Below are positions 50,263 to 59,650 of a stretch of DNA of 64,000 bases, one piece after another (the stretch's first letter is position 1; every line of letters starts with the position of its first letter). This DNA is from DASRHY01 sp035650275. GTDB taxonomy: Bacteria > Actinomycetota > Actinomycetes > Propionibacteriales > Kribbellaceae. The notes below the pieces were generated by a model. It ran no database searches, was not told the DNA's origin, and was given only the letters and a program-made list of their open reading frames with translations. Both the position numbers and the translations under genes were made by a program. The stretch is taken from assembly GCA_035650275.1 (NCBI GenBank), contig DASRHY010000239.1:8185-72184 (forward strand). The letters run 5' to 3'.

Positions 50263-53200
50263 ATGGCCGCCGGCGACAGCTTCGCGCACCTGCATGTGCA
50301 CACCGAGTACTCGATGCTGGACGGTGCGGCACGGATCGGCGAGCTCTTCAAGACCGCCGAACAGATGGGGATGCCGGCGTTGGCGACCACCGACCACGGG
50401 TACGTGTTCGGCGCCTACGAGTTCTGGAAGACGGCGCAGAAGTACAACGTCAAGCCGGTGATCGGGGTGGAGGCATACATCACGCCGCACACGCACCGGT
50501 CCGAGCGGCGCCGGGTCAGGTGGGGCGACGCGAGCAGCGGCCGTGACGACGTCTCCGGCGGTGGCGCGTACACGCACATGACGCTGCTGGCGCAGAACAA
50601 CGGCGGCATGCACAACCTGTTCCGGATGTCGAGCCTGGCCAGCCTCGAGGGCTACTACTTCAAGCCCCGGATGGACCGCGAGCTGCTGCAGACCTACGGC
50701 AAAGGGCTGATCGCGACTACCGGCTGCCCGGGCGGCGAGGTGCAGACCCGGCTGCGGCTCGGCCAGTACGACGAGGCGGTCAAGGCCGCAGCCGAGTTCC
50801 GCGACATCTTCGGCGCGGAGAACTACTTCTGCGAGGTCATGGACCACGGGCTCGACATCGAGCGGGACATCCAGAAGGACCTGCTCCGGCTGGCCAGGGA
50901 CCTGAACCTGCCGCTGGTCGCGACCAACGACCTGCACTACACGCACAAGGAGGACGCCGAGGCGCACGCGGCGCTGCTGTGCGTGCAGTCCGCCTCCACG
51001 CTGTCGGACCCGAACCGGTTCAAGTTCGACGCGAACGACTTCTACCTCAAGACGGCAGCCGAGATGCGGGAGGTGTGGAAGGACTTCCCCGAGGCCTGCG
51101 ACAACACGCTGCTGATCGCAGAGCGCTGCGACGTCAGCTTCACCGAGGGCGAGGGGCGGTACATGCCGCGCTTCCCGTGCCCGGAGGGGGAGAGCGAGAC
51201 GTCCTGGTTCGTCAAGGAGGTCGAGGTCGGGCTGCACCACCGTTACCCCGACGGCATCCCGGACAAGGTCCGCAAGCAGGCCGAGTTCGAGATCGAGGTG
51301 ATCGTCTCCAAGGGCTACGCCGGCTACTTCCTGGTGGTCGCGGACTTCATCAACTGGGCCAAGGAGAACGGCATCCGGGTCGGCCCCGGCCGTGGTTCCG
51401 GTGCCGGCTCCATGTGTGCGTACGCGATGCGGATCACCGACCTGGACCCGCTCCAGCACGGCCTGATCTTCGAGCGCTTCCTGAACCCGGAACGCATGTC
51501 GATGCCCGACTTCGACATCGACTTCGACGACCGCCGCCGCCCCGAGGTGATCCGCTACGTCACCGAGAAGTACGGCGACGACCGGGTCGCGATGATCGTC
51601 ACCTACGGCACGATCAAGGCGAAGCAGGCGATCAAGGACGCCGGCCGGGTGCTGGATTACCCGTTCGCGATGGGCGACCGGATCACCAAGGCGATGCCGC
51701 CGACCGTGATGGGCAAGGACGTCCCGCTGTCCGGGATCTTCGACCCCGAGCACAAGCGGTACTCCGAGGCGACCGAGTTCCGCCAGCTGTACGAGTCCGA
51801 CCAGGACGTCCGCAAGATCGTCGACACCGCCCGCGGCCTGGAGAACCTGAAGCGCCAGTGGGGTGTGCACGCGGCCGGCGTGCTCATGTCCAGCGAGCCG
51901 CTGATCGACCTGATCCCGATCATGCGCCGCGAGCAGGACGGCCAGGTGATCACCCAGTTCGACTACCCGAGCTGCGAGACGCTCGGCCTGGTCAAGATGG
52001 ACTTCCTCGGCCTGCGGAACCTGACGATCATGGACGACGCGGTCCGCAACGTGGAGGCCAGCCGCGGCATCAAGCTCGACCTCGACGCGCTCGGCCGCAG
52101 CCTGGACGACCAGCCGACGTACGAGCTGCTGGCGCGCGGCGACACACTCGGCGTGTTCCAGTTCGACGGCGGACCGATGCGGGCGCTGCTGCGGCTGATG
52201 AAGCCGGACAACTTCGAGGACATCTCCGCGGTCGGCGCGCTGTACCGGCCGGGCCCGATGGGCGCGAACAGCCACACCAACTACGCGCTCCGCAAGAACA
52301 AGCAGCAGGAGATCAGCTACCCGCACGACGAGCTGGCGCAGGCGCTGGAGCCGATCCTCGGTACGACGTACGGGCTGATCGTGTACCAGGAGCAGGTGAT
52401 GGCGATCGCCCAGCAGCTCGCCGGGTACACGCTCGGCAAGGCGGATCTGCTCCGCCGGGCGATGGGCAAGAAGAAGCGCGAGGTGCTGGACGCGGAGTAC
52501 GTCGGCTTCTCCGAGGGGATGAAGGCGAACGGCTTCTCCGACCGGTCGATCAAGGCACTGTGGGACGTGCTGGTGCCGTTCTCCGACTACGCGTTCAACA
52601 AGGCGCACTCGGCGGCGTACGGGCTGGTCTCGTACTGGACGGCCTACCTGAAGGCGAACTTCCCGGCGGAGTACATGGCCGCGGTCCTGACGTCGGTGAA
52701 GGACGACAAGGACAAGATGGCCATCTACCTGAACGAGTGCCGCCGGATGGGCATCAAGGTGCTGCCGCCGGACGTCAACGAGTCCGACGCGAACTTCACT
52801 CCGGTCGGCACCGACGTCCGGTTCGGGCTGTCCGCGATCCGCAACGTCGGCAACAACGTCGTCGCCGGTGTGGTCGCCGCGCGCGAGGAGAAGGGCCGCT
52901 TCTCCAACTTCACCGACTTCATCGACAAGGTTCCTGAGCAGGTCTGCAACAAGCGGGTGATCGAGTCGCTGGCCAAGGCCGGCGCGTTCGACTCGCTGGG
53001 CCACGCCCGGCGCGCGGTGGTCGCCGTGCACGACCAGGCCGTCGACGAGGCGATCGACCTGAAGCGCAACGAGGCGCACGGCCAGTTCGACCTGTTCAGC
53101 ATGGGCGAGCCTTCGGACAGCGGGGACACCAGCCGCCTGACGGTTGTGGTGCCGGAGCTGACCGAGTGGGACAAGCAGACCAAGCTCGCGCACGAGCGCG

Positions 53201-53805
53201 ACATGCTCGGGCTGTACGTGTCCGACCATCCGCTGTTCGGCGTCGAGCACGTGCTGGCGACCGGCGCCGACTGCACCATCGGCCAGCTGCTCGCGGACGA
53301 GGATCGGCCGGACGGCAGCCAGGTTACGATCGGCGGTCTGGTCACCTCGGTCCAGCGCAAGGTGAACAAGCGCGGCGACATCTACGCGATCGTCACGGTC
53401 GAGGACCTCGAGGGTTCGATCGAGGTGATGATGTTCTCCTCGGCGTACCAGCTGGCAGCTCACCTGCTGGTCAACGACGCGATCGTGCTGATCAAGGGCC
53501 GGGTCCGACGCCGCGACGACCGGCTCGAGCTGAGCGGGTCCGACGTGACCGTGCCGGACCTGACCGAGGGGCCGACCGGACCGGTGGTGATCACGATGCC
53601 GGTGAACCGCTGCACGCCGCCGCTGGTCGAGCAGCTCCGCGACGTGCTCAAGACCCACCCCGGCATGACCGAGGTCCAGCTCCGGCTGCAGGCCCGCTCC
53701 AAGACCACCGTGATGCGCCTCGACGACCGCCTCCGCGTATCACCCACACCGGCCTTGATGGCCGACCTGAAAGCGTTGCTCGGCCCCTCGTGTCTTGCGG
53801 GTTGA
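50263..53805 (+). CDS. dnaE: DNA polymerase III alpha subunit
   Basis: A 1180-residue C-family replicative polymerase. The N-terminal PHP domain is intact (HLHVHTEYSMLDG and TDHGY, with further metal ligands such as NDLHY), which in mycobacterial DnaE1 provides proofreading. The palm has PGRGSGAGS and the catalytic aspartates in MPDFDIDFDD; the beta-binding and OB-fold regions lie in the last third (GGLVTSVQRKVNKRGDIYAIVTVEDLEG). The length fits DnaE1 rather than the shorter DnaE2. GGAGGACGAG lies upstream of ATG 50263, a little farther than usual. Confidence 0.97.
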   Translation: MAAGDSFAHLHVHTEYSMLDGAARIGELFKTAEQMGMPALATTDHGYVFGAYEFWKTAQKYNVKPVIGVEAYITPHTHRSERRRVRWGDASSGRDDVSGGGAYTHMTLLAQNNGGMHNLFRMSSLASLEGYYFKPRMDRELLQTYGKGLIATTGCPGGEVQTRLRLGQYDEAVKAAAEFRDIFGAENYFCEVMDHGLDIERDIQKDLLRLARDLNLPLVATNDLHYTHKEDAEAHAALLCVQSASTLSDPNRFKFDANDFYLKTAAEMREVWKDFPEACDNTLLIAERCDVSFTEGEGRYMPRFPCPEGESETSWFVKEVEVGLHHRYPDGIPDKVRKQAEFEIEVIVSKGYAGYFLVVADFINWAKENGIRVGPGRGSGAGSMCAYAMRITDLDPLQHGLIFERFLNPERMSMPDFDIDFDDRRRPEVIRYVTEKYGDDRVAMIVTYGTIKAKQAIKDAGRVLDYPFAMGDRITKAMPPTVMGKDVPLSGIFDPEHKRYSEATEFRQLYESDQDVRKIVDTARGLENLKRQWGVHAAGVLMSSEPLIDLIPIMRREQDGQVITQFDYPSCETLGLVKMDFLGLRNLTIMDDAVRNVEASRGIKLDLDALGRSLDDQPTYELLARGDTLGVFQFDGGPMRALLRLMKPDNFEDISAVGALYRPGPMGANSHTNYALRKNKQQEISYPHDELAQALEPILGTTYGLIVYQEQVMAIAQQLAGYTLGKADLLRRAMGKKKREVLDAEYVGFSEGMKANGFSDRSIKALWDVLVPFSDYAFNKAHSAAYGLVSYWTAYLKANFPAEYMAAVLTSVKDDKDKMAIYLNECRRMGIKVLPPDVNESDANFTPVGTDVRFGLSAIRNVGNNVVAGVVAAREEKGRFSNFTDFIDKVPEQVCNKRVIESLAKAGAFDSLGHARRAVVAVHDQAVDEAIDLKRNEAHGQFDLFSMGEPSDSGDTSRLTVVVPELTEWDKQTKLAHERDMLGLYVSDHPLFGVEHVLATGADCTIGQLLADEDRPDGSQVTIGGLVTSVQRKVNKRGDIYAIVTVEDLEGSIEVMMFSSAYQLAAHLLVNDAIVLIKGRVRRRDDRLELSGSDVTVPDLTEGPTGPVVITMPVNRCTPPLVEQLRDVLKTHPGMTEVQLRLQARSKTTVMRLDDRLRVSPTPALMADLKALLGPSCLAG

Positions 53806-53845
53806 GGATCACGCGCTTGGACCCATCGCCTGGGAGACTTGGACG

Positions 53846-54436
53846 ATGAGCCAAACTGTCGGCGTGACGTATCCAGCGCCTGCGCCGCCTCCGACGCCGG
53901 CGGTGACCACGCGCTGGAGCCGGGCGATCACGGTGACGTTCACAACGTTCCTGCTGGCGGGTCTGGTGGCGGGCTGGGCGTGGCAGCAGTACGCCCCGCT
54001 TGCCCGGTACGCGGTTGACGAGACCGGCGCCGCGCTCGACGAGGAGGAGATGACCCGGGTGTTCGGGCCGGACGGTCTGTTCGTGACGATCGGGTTCCTC
54101 ACCGCGCTCGCGCTCGGTGGCCTGCTGTTCTGGTGGCTGCGCAACTACGGGCCGTTCGCGGTCGCCGCGGTGGTGCTCGGCTCGATCGTCGGCTCCGGTG
54201 TGGCCTGGGGAGTGGGCATGCTGCTCGGCAACGAACCGCTCGACCCCCGGCTGGCGGCCGCGAAGCCCGGAGACCTGGTCGCGGCGCCGCTGGAGTTGCA
54301 CGGCTGGACCGCTCTGGCGGCCTGGCCGGTCGGCGCCGCTTTGGCCGTCGCCGTCATCGCGGCACTGAACTGGCGGCAGGAGCACGCAACCGGAACCACT
54401 CAGGGTCCGTCTGAGCAGGCGCCCTGGATGCAGTAA
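53846..54436 (+). CDS. Conserved membrane protein (DUF2567-like)
   Basis: A 196-residue protein with four membrane helices at about residues 26-47, 79-100, 104-125 and 155-174. The loop between the first and second is acidic and long, and the region PLDPRLAAAKPGDLVAAPLELHGW before the last helix is well-formed. The architecture resembles DUF2567 proteins of actinomycetes, but I cannot identify it with certainty. ATG 53846 follows GGGAG. It lies downstream of dnaE, and repeats begin in its last codons. Confidence 0.6.
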   Translation: MSQTVGVTYPAPAPPPTPAVTTRWSRAITVTFTTFLLAGLVAGWAWQQYAPLARYAVDETGAALDEEEMTRVFGPDGLFVTIGFLTALALGGLLFWWLRNYGPFAVAAVVLGSIVGSGVAWGVGMLLGNEPLDPRLAAAKPGDLVAAPLELHGWTALAAWPVGAALAVAVIAALNWRQEHATGTTQGPSEQAPWMQ

Positions 54437-54488
54437 GCCCTCGATGCAAGGCCCTCGATGCAATAAGCCATAGCTGCAGTAAGCCCTG
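54427..54488. repeat. Four degenerate 14-16-bp tandem repeats
   Basis: Units GATGCAGTAAGCCCTC, GATGCAAGGCCCTC, GATGCAATAAGCCATA and GCTGCAGTAAGCCCTG follow each other. The first overlaps the stop codon of the membrane-protein gene. They lie 52 bases upstream of the DUF3352 gene. Confidence 0.55.
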
Positions 54489-54539
54489 ACCGGCCCGGAA
54501 CCTGGAAGCGTCCGGTGCCGTACGAACTGAGGGGGTTCG

Positions 54540-56342
54540 ATGTCCGACAACAACTACCCGCCGTACGGCGGCCAGCCCGGCGGCCCCGGCGATCAGCCCG
54601 GCGGCCAGCCTGATCCATATCGGCGTCCGCAGCAGTCCGGACCCCAGCAGAACCCGTACGGCGGGCAGCCGGGTCCGCAGCAGAACCCGTACCAGCAGCC
54701 GAACCCGTACGGTCCGCAGCAGGGCGGTCCCCAGCAGCAGTACCCGCCGCAGGGTGGTTCGTACGGACCGCCGCCAGGCCAGCAGTACGGGCAGCCCGGC
54801 CAGCAGCAGTACGGCCAGCAGTACGGCCAGCAGCCAGGGCAGTACGGGCAGCCACCGCAGGGCCCGGACTATGGGCACCCGCAGCAGTTCGAGCCGGCGC
54901 CGAAGAAGCGGCGGGGCAAGCTGATCCCGCTGATCGCGGCACTGGCGGTACTGCTGGTCGCAGGTGCCGGCGGCGCCTTCGCGTACAGTCGACTGGCCGG
55001 TGGCGGCGACCAGCCAGCAACCGTACTTCCGTCGACGGCGGTCGCGTACGCGCGGATCGACCTGGACCCGTCCGCGGGCCAGAAGGTGAACGCGATCCGG
55101 TTCCTGATGAAGTTCCCGTCGGTCAAGGAGCAGATGGGGCTCAGCTCTGACAACGACGACCTGCGGCAGAAGCTGTTCGAGATGATCAAGAAGGAGGCCG
55201 GCGACGACCTCGCCGACGTCGACTTCGAGAAGGACGTCAAGCCGTGGCTGGGTGACCGCGCCGGTATCGCCGCGGTGCCGAACGGCGATAAGGCCGACGC
55301 CGTGATGGCGATCCAGATCACGGACGAGGGCAAGGCGAGGGCCGGCCTGGACAAGCTGTTCGCCAACGAGGACGAGAAGCCCGGCATGGCCTTCGTCGAG
55401 TCCTACGTGATCATCGCCGAGGACCAGCAGCGGGCGGATGCCGCTGTCGCCGAGGCGAACAAGAAGCCGCTGAGCGACAACGCCACCTTCGACAAGGACA
55501 TGTCCGAGCTGGGTGAGCAGGGCTTCGCGTCATTCTGGATCGACACCAAGGGTGCCGCCGAGCTGTCCGGGCGAGAGCTGTCCGAGGAGCAGCGCAAGGC
55601 GCTGCCGCAGGGTAGCGCCGCCGGCGCGCTCCGGTTCGAAGCGGACCATGTGGAGCTCGAGGGCGTCGTACATGGCGACAAGTCGTTCAAGCCGGGCAAG
55701 GCGAAGGCCGAGGAGGTCGTGACGAACCTGCCCGACTCGACCGCCGCCGCGATCGCGATCTCGGACGGCGCGAGCTACATCGACAAGATCTGGGAGCAGG
55801 TCCAGAAGGCGTCCGGCAGCGGGGTGGACCTGACCGAGATGGCGAACGACCTCGCCGAGCAGTACGGGATCAAGATCCCGGACGATCTGAAGCTGCTGCT
55901 CGGTGAGAACTTCGTGATCTCGGCCGACAAGGCAGCGCCGGAGAACGGGCTGCCGAAGGTCGCGGCGAAGGTCAAGACCGACCCGGCGAAGGCCGAGCCC
56001 GTGGTCGACAAGCTGGTCGGCATCGCCCGCAACCAGGGCGGCGTGGACGTCGAGCTGGGCAAGGCGAAGGACGAGAACACGCTGGTCGTTGCCACCAGCA
56101 AGGAGTACGCCGACGCCGTGCTCAAGGGCGGAAAGCTCGGCGACTCCGAGGCGTTCAAGGCCGCGGTCCCGGACCCCGAAGACTCGATGATGATCGGGTA
56201 TGTCGACTTCGACGCCGTTCGCTCGCTGGCACCGGAGGAGACCGACAACCGCGACTTCGCCGCGTTGAAGTCGGCCGGCTACTCGGCCCGCGTCACCGGC
56301 GACGGCGAAGCCAAGTTCGACCTCCGCGTAGTCGCCAACTAG
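54540..56342 (+). CDS. DUF3352 domain protein with Gln/Pro/Gly/Tyr-rich N-terminus
   Basis: A 600-residue membrane-anchored protein. The first 120 residues are low-complexity, rich in Gln, Gly, Pro and Tyr (NPYGGQPGPQQNPY-like repeats). A lysine/arginine patch (KKRRGK) precedes one membrane helix at about 128-149. The extracytoplasmic part (about 160-600) matches DUF3352: VLPSTAVAYARIDLDPSAGQKVNAIRFLMKFP, then a KPWLGDRAGIA segment. Function is unknown. Codon use in this ORF shows very regular G/C third positions. The ATG follows GAGGGGG. A strong terminator follows the stop. Confidence 0.83.
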   Translation: MSDNNYPPYGGQPGGPGDQPGGQPDPYRRPQQSGPQQNPYGGQPGPQQNPYQQPNPYGPQQGGPQQQYPPQGGSYGPPPGQQYGQPGQQQYGQQYGQQPGQYGQPPQGPDYGHPQQFEPAPKKRRGKLIPLIAALAVLLVAGAGGAFAYSRLAGGGDQPATVLPSTAVAYARIDLDPSAGQKVNAIRFLMKFPSVKEQMGLSSDNDDLRQKLFEMIKKEAGDDLADVDFEKDVKPWLGDRAGIAAVPNGDKADAVMAIQITDEGKARAGLDKLFANEDEKPGMAFVESYVIIAEDQQRADAAVAEANKKPLSDNATFDKDMSELGEQGFASFWIDTKGAAELSGRELSEEQRKALPQGSAAGALRFEADHVELEGVVHGDKSFKPGKAKAEEVVTNLPDSTAAAIAISDGASYIDKIWEQVQKASGSGVDLTEMANDLAEQYGIKIPDDLKLLLGENFVISADKAAPENGLPKVAAKVKTDPAKAEPVVDKLVGIARNQGGVDVELGKAKDENTLVVATSKEYADAVLKGGKLGDSEAFKAAVPDPEDSMMIGYVDFDAVRSLAPEETDNRDFAALKSAGYSARVTGDGEAKFDLRVVAN

Positions 56343-56352
56343 TACCACTCAA

Positions 56353-56389
56353 CCGGGCCCGCCTCAGCACCACACCGAGGCGGGCCCGG
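56353..56389 (+). terminator. Terminator hairpin after the DUF3352 gene
   Basis: CCGGGCCCGCCTC (56353-56365) and GAGGCGGGCCCGG (56377-56389) form a perfect 13-bp stem with an 11-base loop, 11 bases after the stop codon. The convergent recQ gene ends 46 bases beyond, so it may serve both strands. Confidence 0.8.
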
Positions 56390-56435
56390 CGCGACGCCGC
56401 CCCACTTCTGCGCCCGGCACCAGCTCGTGGAGGGA

Positions 56436-58310
56436 TCAAGCCTCGGGGTCGTCGGCGAAGAGGTCAGCGGGTCGGGGCTCGGCGGCGGTGGCGTCCGGGT
56501 CGAGCACGGCGAGCACCGCGTCGCCGTACCTGGTGAGCTTGTTCTCGCCGATCCCGCTGATCGTGCCGAGCTCGGCGAGTGACGTCGGGCGCTCGGTGGC
56601 GATCTGGCGCAGCGTGGCGTCGTGGAAGATCACGTACGCCGGGACGCCCTGCTCCTTGGCGGCAGCGCCACGCCAGCTCCGCAGCTGCTCGAAGATTCCG
56701 GCCGCCTCCGGCGACAGGTCGGCGGAGGCGGCAGCCGATGCCTTGCGGGCGGACTTCGAGGTCTTGCGTTCCGGCTCGCGGCGCATGAGCACCTCGCGGC
56801 GCCGGCCGAGTACGTCGGCGCTGCCCTCGGTCAGCACCAGCGTGCCGTAGTCGCCCTCGACCGCGAGCAGCCGCAGCGCCAGCAGCTGGCGGATGACCCC
56901 GCGCCACTCGGTGTCGCGTAGCTCGGTGCCGACACCGAAGACGGTCAGCTGGTCGTGCCGGAACTGCTCGACCTTGGGGGTGGTCTTGCCGAGCAGGATG
57001 TCGATGATCTGGCCGGCGCCGAACTTCTGCCGCCGCTCGTGCTGCAGCCGGTAGACGGTGGACAGCACCTTCTGCGCGGCGATCGTGCCGTCCCACGACT
57101 CCGGCGGCGTGATGCAGGTGTCGCAGTTGCCGCACGGCGTACCGTGCTGGCCGAAGTAGGCGAGCAGCTGGGCCCGGCGGCACTGCACGGTCTCGCACAG
57201 TGCCAGCATCGCGTCCAGGTGGGCGCTGAGCCGGCGGCGGTGCGCGGCGTCGCCCTCGGAGGTGTCGATCAGGCGGCGCTGCTGGACGACGTCCTGCAGC
57301 CCGTACGCGAGCCACGCCGTCGACGGCAGCCCGTCCCGCCCGGCCCGGCCGGTCTCCTGGTAGTACCCCTCGACCGACTTCGGTAGGTCGAGGTGCGCGA
57401 CGAACCGGACGTCGGGTTTGTCGATGCCCATCCCGAACGCGATCGTCGCAACCACGACCAGCCCGTCCTCGCGCAGGAACCGGGCCTGGTGCGTGGTGCG
57501 GGTCCGGCTGTCCAGGCCGGCGTGGTACGGCAGCGCCTCGATGCCGTTCTGGGTGAGGAACGCGGCCGTCTTCTCCACCGAGTTCCGCGACAGGCAGTAC
57601 GCGATGCCGGCGTCGCCGGAGTGCTCGGTGCGCAGCAGGTCGAGCAGCTGCCGCTGCGGGTTGTCCTTGGGCACCATCCGGTACTGGATGTTCGGCCGGT
57701 CGAAGCTGGCGACGAAGTGCCGGGCGCTCTTCAGGTTCAGCCGGGTCGCGATCTCGTGGTGGGTGGCCTCGGTGGCGGTGGCGGTGAGCGCGATCCGCGG
57801 TACGTCGGGCCAGCGCTCGTGCAGCTCGGACAGCATCAGGTAGTCCGGCCGGAAGTCGTGCCCCCACTGCGAGACGCAGTGCGCCTCGTCGATCGCGAAC
57901 AGCGCGATCTTCCCGCGGTCCAGCAGGTCCACGGTGGACGACACCCGAAGCCGCTCCGGCGCCAGGTACAGCAGGTCCAGCTCACCGGCCAGGAACGCCC
58001 GCTCGGTGTCCCGGCGCTGCGCGAAGTCCTGGGTCGAGTTGAGGAACCCGGCTCGTACGCCGAGCGCGAGCAGCGCATCGACCTGGTCCTGCATCAGCGC
58101 GATCAGCGGCGAGATCACCACCCCGGTCCCGCTGCGGACCAGCGCCGGGATCTGGTAGCACAGCGACTTGCCGCCGCCGGTAGGCATCAGCACCAGCGCG
58201 TCGCCGCCACCGATCACGTGCTCGATGATCTGCTGCTGGTCGCCGCGGAAGGAGTCGTACCCGAAGACCCGTCGGAGCACCTGCAGGGCTTCGTCGGCGG
58301 CAGCAGTCAC
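56436..58310 (-). CDS. recQ: ATP-dependent DNA helicase RecQ
   Basis: A 624-residue superfamily 2 helicase involved in recombination and repair. Walker A is MPTGGGKSLCYQ; the DEAH box and aromatic loop are FAIDEAHCVSQWGHDFRPDYLML; motif VI is QETGRAGRDGLPS. The RecQ zinc-binding domain has four cysteines (including CGNCDTC). A winged-helix region and a C-terminal HRDC domain (AYVIFHDATLRQIATERPTSLAELGTI) complete the bacterial RecQ architecture. The ATG is preceded by weak signals. It lies 51 bases downstream of the VOC gene on the same strand. Confidence 0.94.
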   Translation of the reverse strand: MTAAADEALQVLRRVFGYDSFRGDQQQIIEHVIGGGDALVLMPTGGGKSLCYQIPALVRSGTGVVISPLIALMQDQVDALLALGVRAGFLNSTQDFAQRRDTERAFLAGELDLLYLAPERLRVSSTVDLLDRGKIALFAIDEAHCVSQWGHDFRPDYLMLSELHERWPDVPRIALTATATEATHHEIATRLNLKSARHFVASFDRPNIQYRMVPKDNPQRQLLDLLRTEHSGDAGIAYCLSRNSVEKTAAFLTQNGIEALPYHAGLDSRTRTTHQARFLREDGLVVVATIAFGMGIDKPDVRFVAHLDLPKSVEGYYQETGRAGRDGLPSTAWLAYGLQDVVQQRRLIDTSEGDAAHRRRLSAHLDAMLALCETVQCRRAQLLAYFGQHGTPCGNCDTCITPPESWDGTIAAQKVLSTVYRLQHERRQKFGAGQIIDILLGKTTPKVEQFRHDQLTVFGVGTELRDTEWRGVIRQLLALRLLAVEGDYGTLVLTEGSADVLGRRREVLMRREPERKTSKSARKASAAASADLSPEAAGIFEQLRSWRGAAAKEQGVPAYVIFHDATLRQIATERPTSLAELGTISGIGENKLTRYGDAVLAVLDPDATAAEPRPADLFADDPEA

Positions 58311-58351
58311 CCAGCCATCCTAGGAGCCGTGCCGCCCAACCCGCGGGAGGC

Positions 58352-58360
58352 TGTGGACAA
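58352..58360. promoter_or_regulatory. Single DnaA-box sequence upstream of recQ
   Basis: TGTGGACAA, the reverse complement of TTGTCCACA, lies in the 51-base gap between recQ and the VOC gene. A single box may be chance, but its sequence matches the actinobacterial consensus exactly. Confidence 0.35.
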
Positions 58361-58361
58361 G

Positions 58362-58769
58362 CTACTCGCCGGCGTAGGTTCCCGCGCTCCAGAAGTTGCC
58401 CTCGTGGTCGCGGACCGAGAACCCGCGCGACCCGTAGTCCTCGTTGCGCAGCCCGCGCACCACGGTGGCACCAGCCGCGGTGACCCGCTCGAACAGCGCG
58501 TCCGGGTCGTCGTGCACCAGGTACACCGCCTGCGCCTGGTCCGCGAGCCCGTCGAACTCGTTCTCGCCGCGGTCGACCGAGCCGAGCATGATGCCGCCGC
58601 CGGCGGGCCAGGACAGCTCGGCGTGCGCGATCGAGCCCTCGCGCTCGCCCGGGTACGACGCGACCAGTGTGAAGCCGAGGCCTTCGGTGAGGAACCGCAG
58701 TGCCGCCGGCCCGTCGCGGTAGATCAGTGTCGGCCAGACGCCGATGACGGTGGTCCGTGTGTCAGTCAT
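58362..58769 (-). CDS. VOC family protein (glyoxalase-like)
   Basis: A 135-residue VOC-fold protein. It opens VWPTLIYRDGPAALRFLTEGLGF and ends RGFSVRDHEGNFWSAGTY, the usual VOC first and last strands. It is of the PhnB/glyoxalase-like sort often encoded beside an AraC-type regulator, as here (four bases apart). Substrate unknown. Confidence 0.87.
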   Translation of the reverse strand: MTDTRTTVIGVWPTLIYRDGPAALRFLTEGLGFTLVASYPGEREGSIAHAELSWPAGGGIMLGSVDRGENEFDGLADQAQAVYLVHDDPDALFERVTAAGATVVRGLRNEDYGSRGFSVRDHEGNFWSAGTYAGE

Positions 58770-58773
58770 ACCG

Positions 58774-59619
58774 TCACGATGCGGCCGCGGGCGACTCCAG
58801 GTCTTGTACGTATGGGAGCTCCTCGGCGATCCACTGCCGCGGCGTACATCCGGCGAGCGCCTGCCACTCCCGGGTCAGGTGCGCCTGGTCGGCGAACCCG
58901 CACTGCGCGGCCAGGTCGGCGAGCCGGAGCTGCGGACTGGTCCGCAACCGCCCGACCGCCCGCTCGAACCGCAGCACCCGGGCGGCGACCTTGGGGGACA
59001 GCCCGAACTCCTGCCCGAACCGCTCACCGAGGTGCCGCCGAGACCAGCCCACCTCGGCTGCGATCTCCTGCACACCCGCGGTGCCGGCGCTGTCCCGCAG
59101 CCGCTGCCAGGCCCACCCCACCTCCGGTTGCGGTCCGGTCAGTTGCCGCCGGGACCGGCGTCGTACCGCGTCGGTGAGAAACCGCTCGACCAGGTCGAAC
59201 CGCTGCGGCCAGTCCGGCAGTTCTGCGAGCCGCTCCGGCAGCAGCCGCGCCTGGGGTCCGAGCACGTCGCCCAGGTCGAGCACGAGCCGGCTGAGCTCAC
59301 CGGCCGGCACGCCGAGCAGCAGCCGCGACCCGGCCGGCGTGAGCGCCAGCTGGAGCCCGGCCCGGTTAGGCGACTGCCCGATCCGCACCGCGGTGTCGTG
59401 CAGGCCGCCGGCCAGCGCGTGGAACTTCTCCACCGGTCCGCCGGGCCACGCGACGCCGAGTGGCTCGTCCAGGCAGATCACGAGTGTGAGGTGCTGGGAC
59501 GGCAGCCCGCGATGCAGCTCCGGCGGCTCGCCCGCGTACGCGTACCCGGTCAGCTCGGCCAGGTACGGCCGCAGTGCCGCCACCGGCGCCCGCGCGTGAT
59601 GCTCCAGCAACCCGCTCAC
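58774..59619 (-). CDS. AraC-family transcriptional regulator
   Basis: A 281-residue regulator. The N-terminal 150 residues form a DUF6597-like sensor domain (LRPYLAELTGYAYAGEPPELHRGLPSQHLTLVICL). The C-terminal AraC DNA-binding domain has the two helix-turn-helix units, GVQEIAAEVGWSRRHLGERFGQEFG and LRLADLAAQCGFADQAHLTREWQALAGCTP. It lies upstream of the VOC gene with 4 bases between, so the two form an operon, with the regulator probably controlling it. The GTG start has weak upstream signals. Confidence 0.9.
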   Translation of the reverse strand: MSGLLEHHARAPVAALRPYLAELTGYAYAGEPPELHRGLPSQHLTLVICLDEPLGVAWPGGPVEKFHALAGGLHDTAVRIGQSPNRAGLQLALTPAGSRLLLGVPAGELSRLVLDLGDVLGPQARLLPERLAELPDWPQRFDLVERFLTDAVRRRSRRQLTGPQPEVGWAWQRLRDSAGTAGVQEIAAEVGWSRRHLGERFGQEFGLSPKVAARVLRFERAVGRLRTSPQLRLADLAAQCGFADQAHLTREWQALAGCTPRQWIAEELPYVQDLESPAAAS

Positions 59620-59650
59620 CCCGCCAGGCTAGACGCCGTGCCGGACACTC

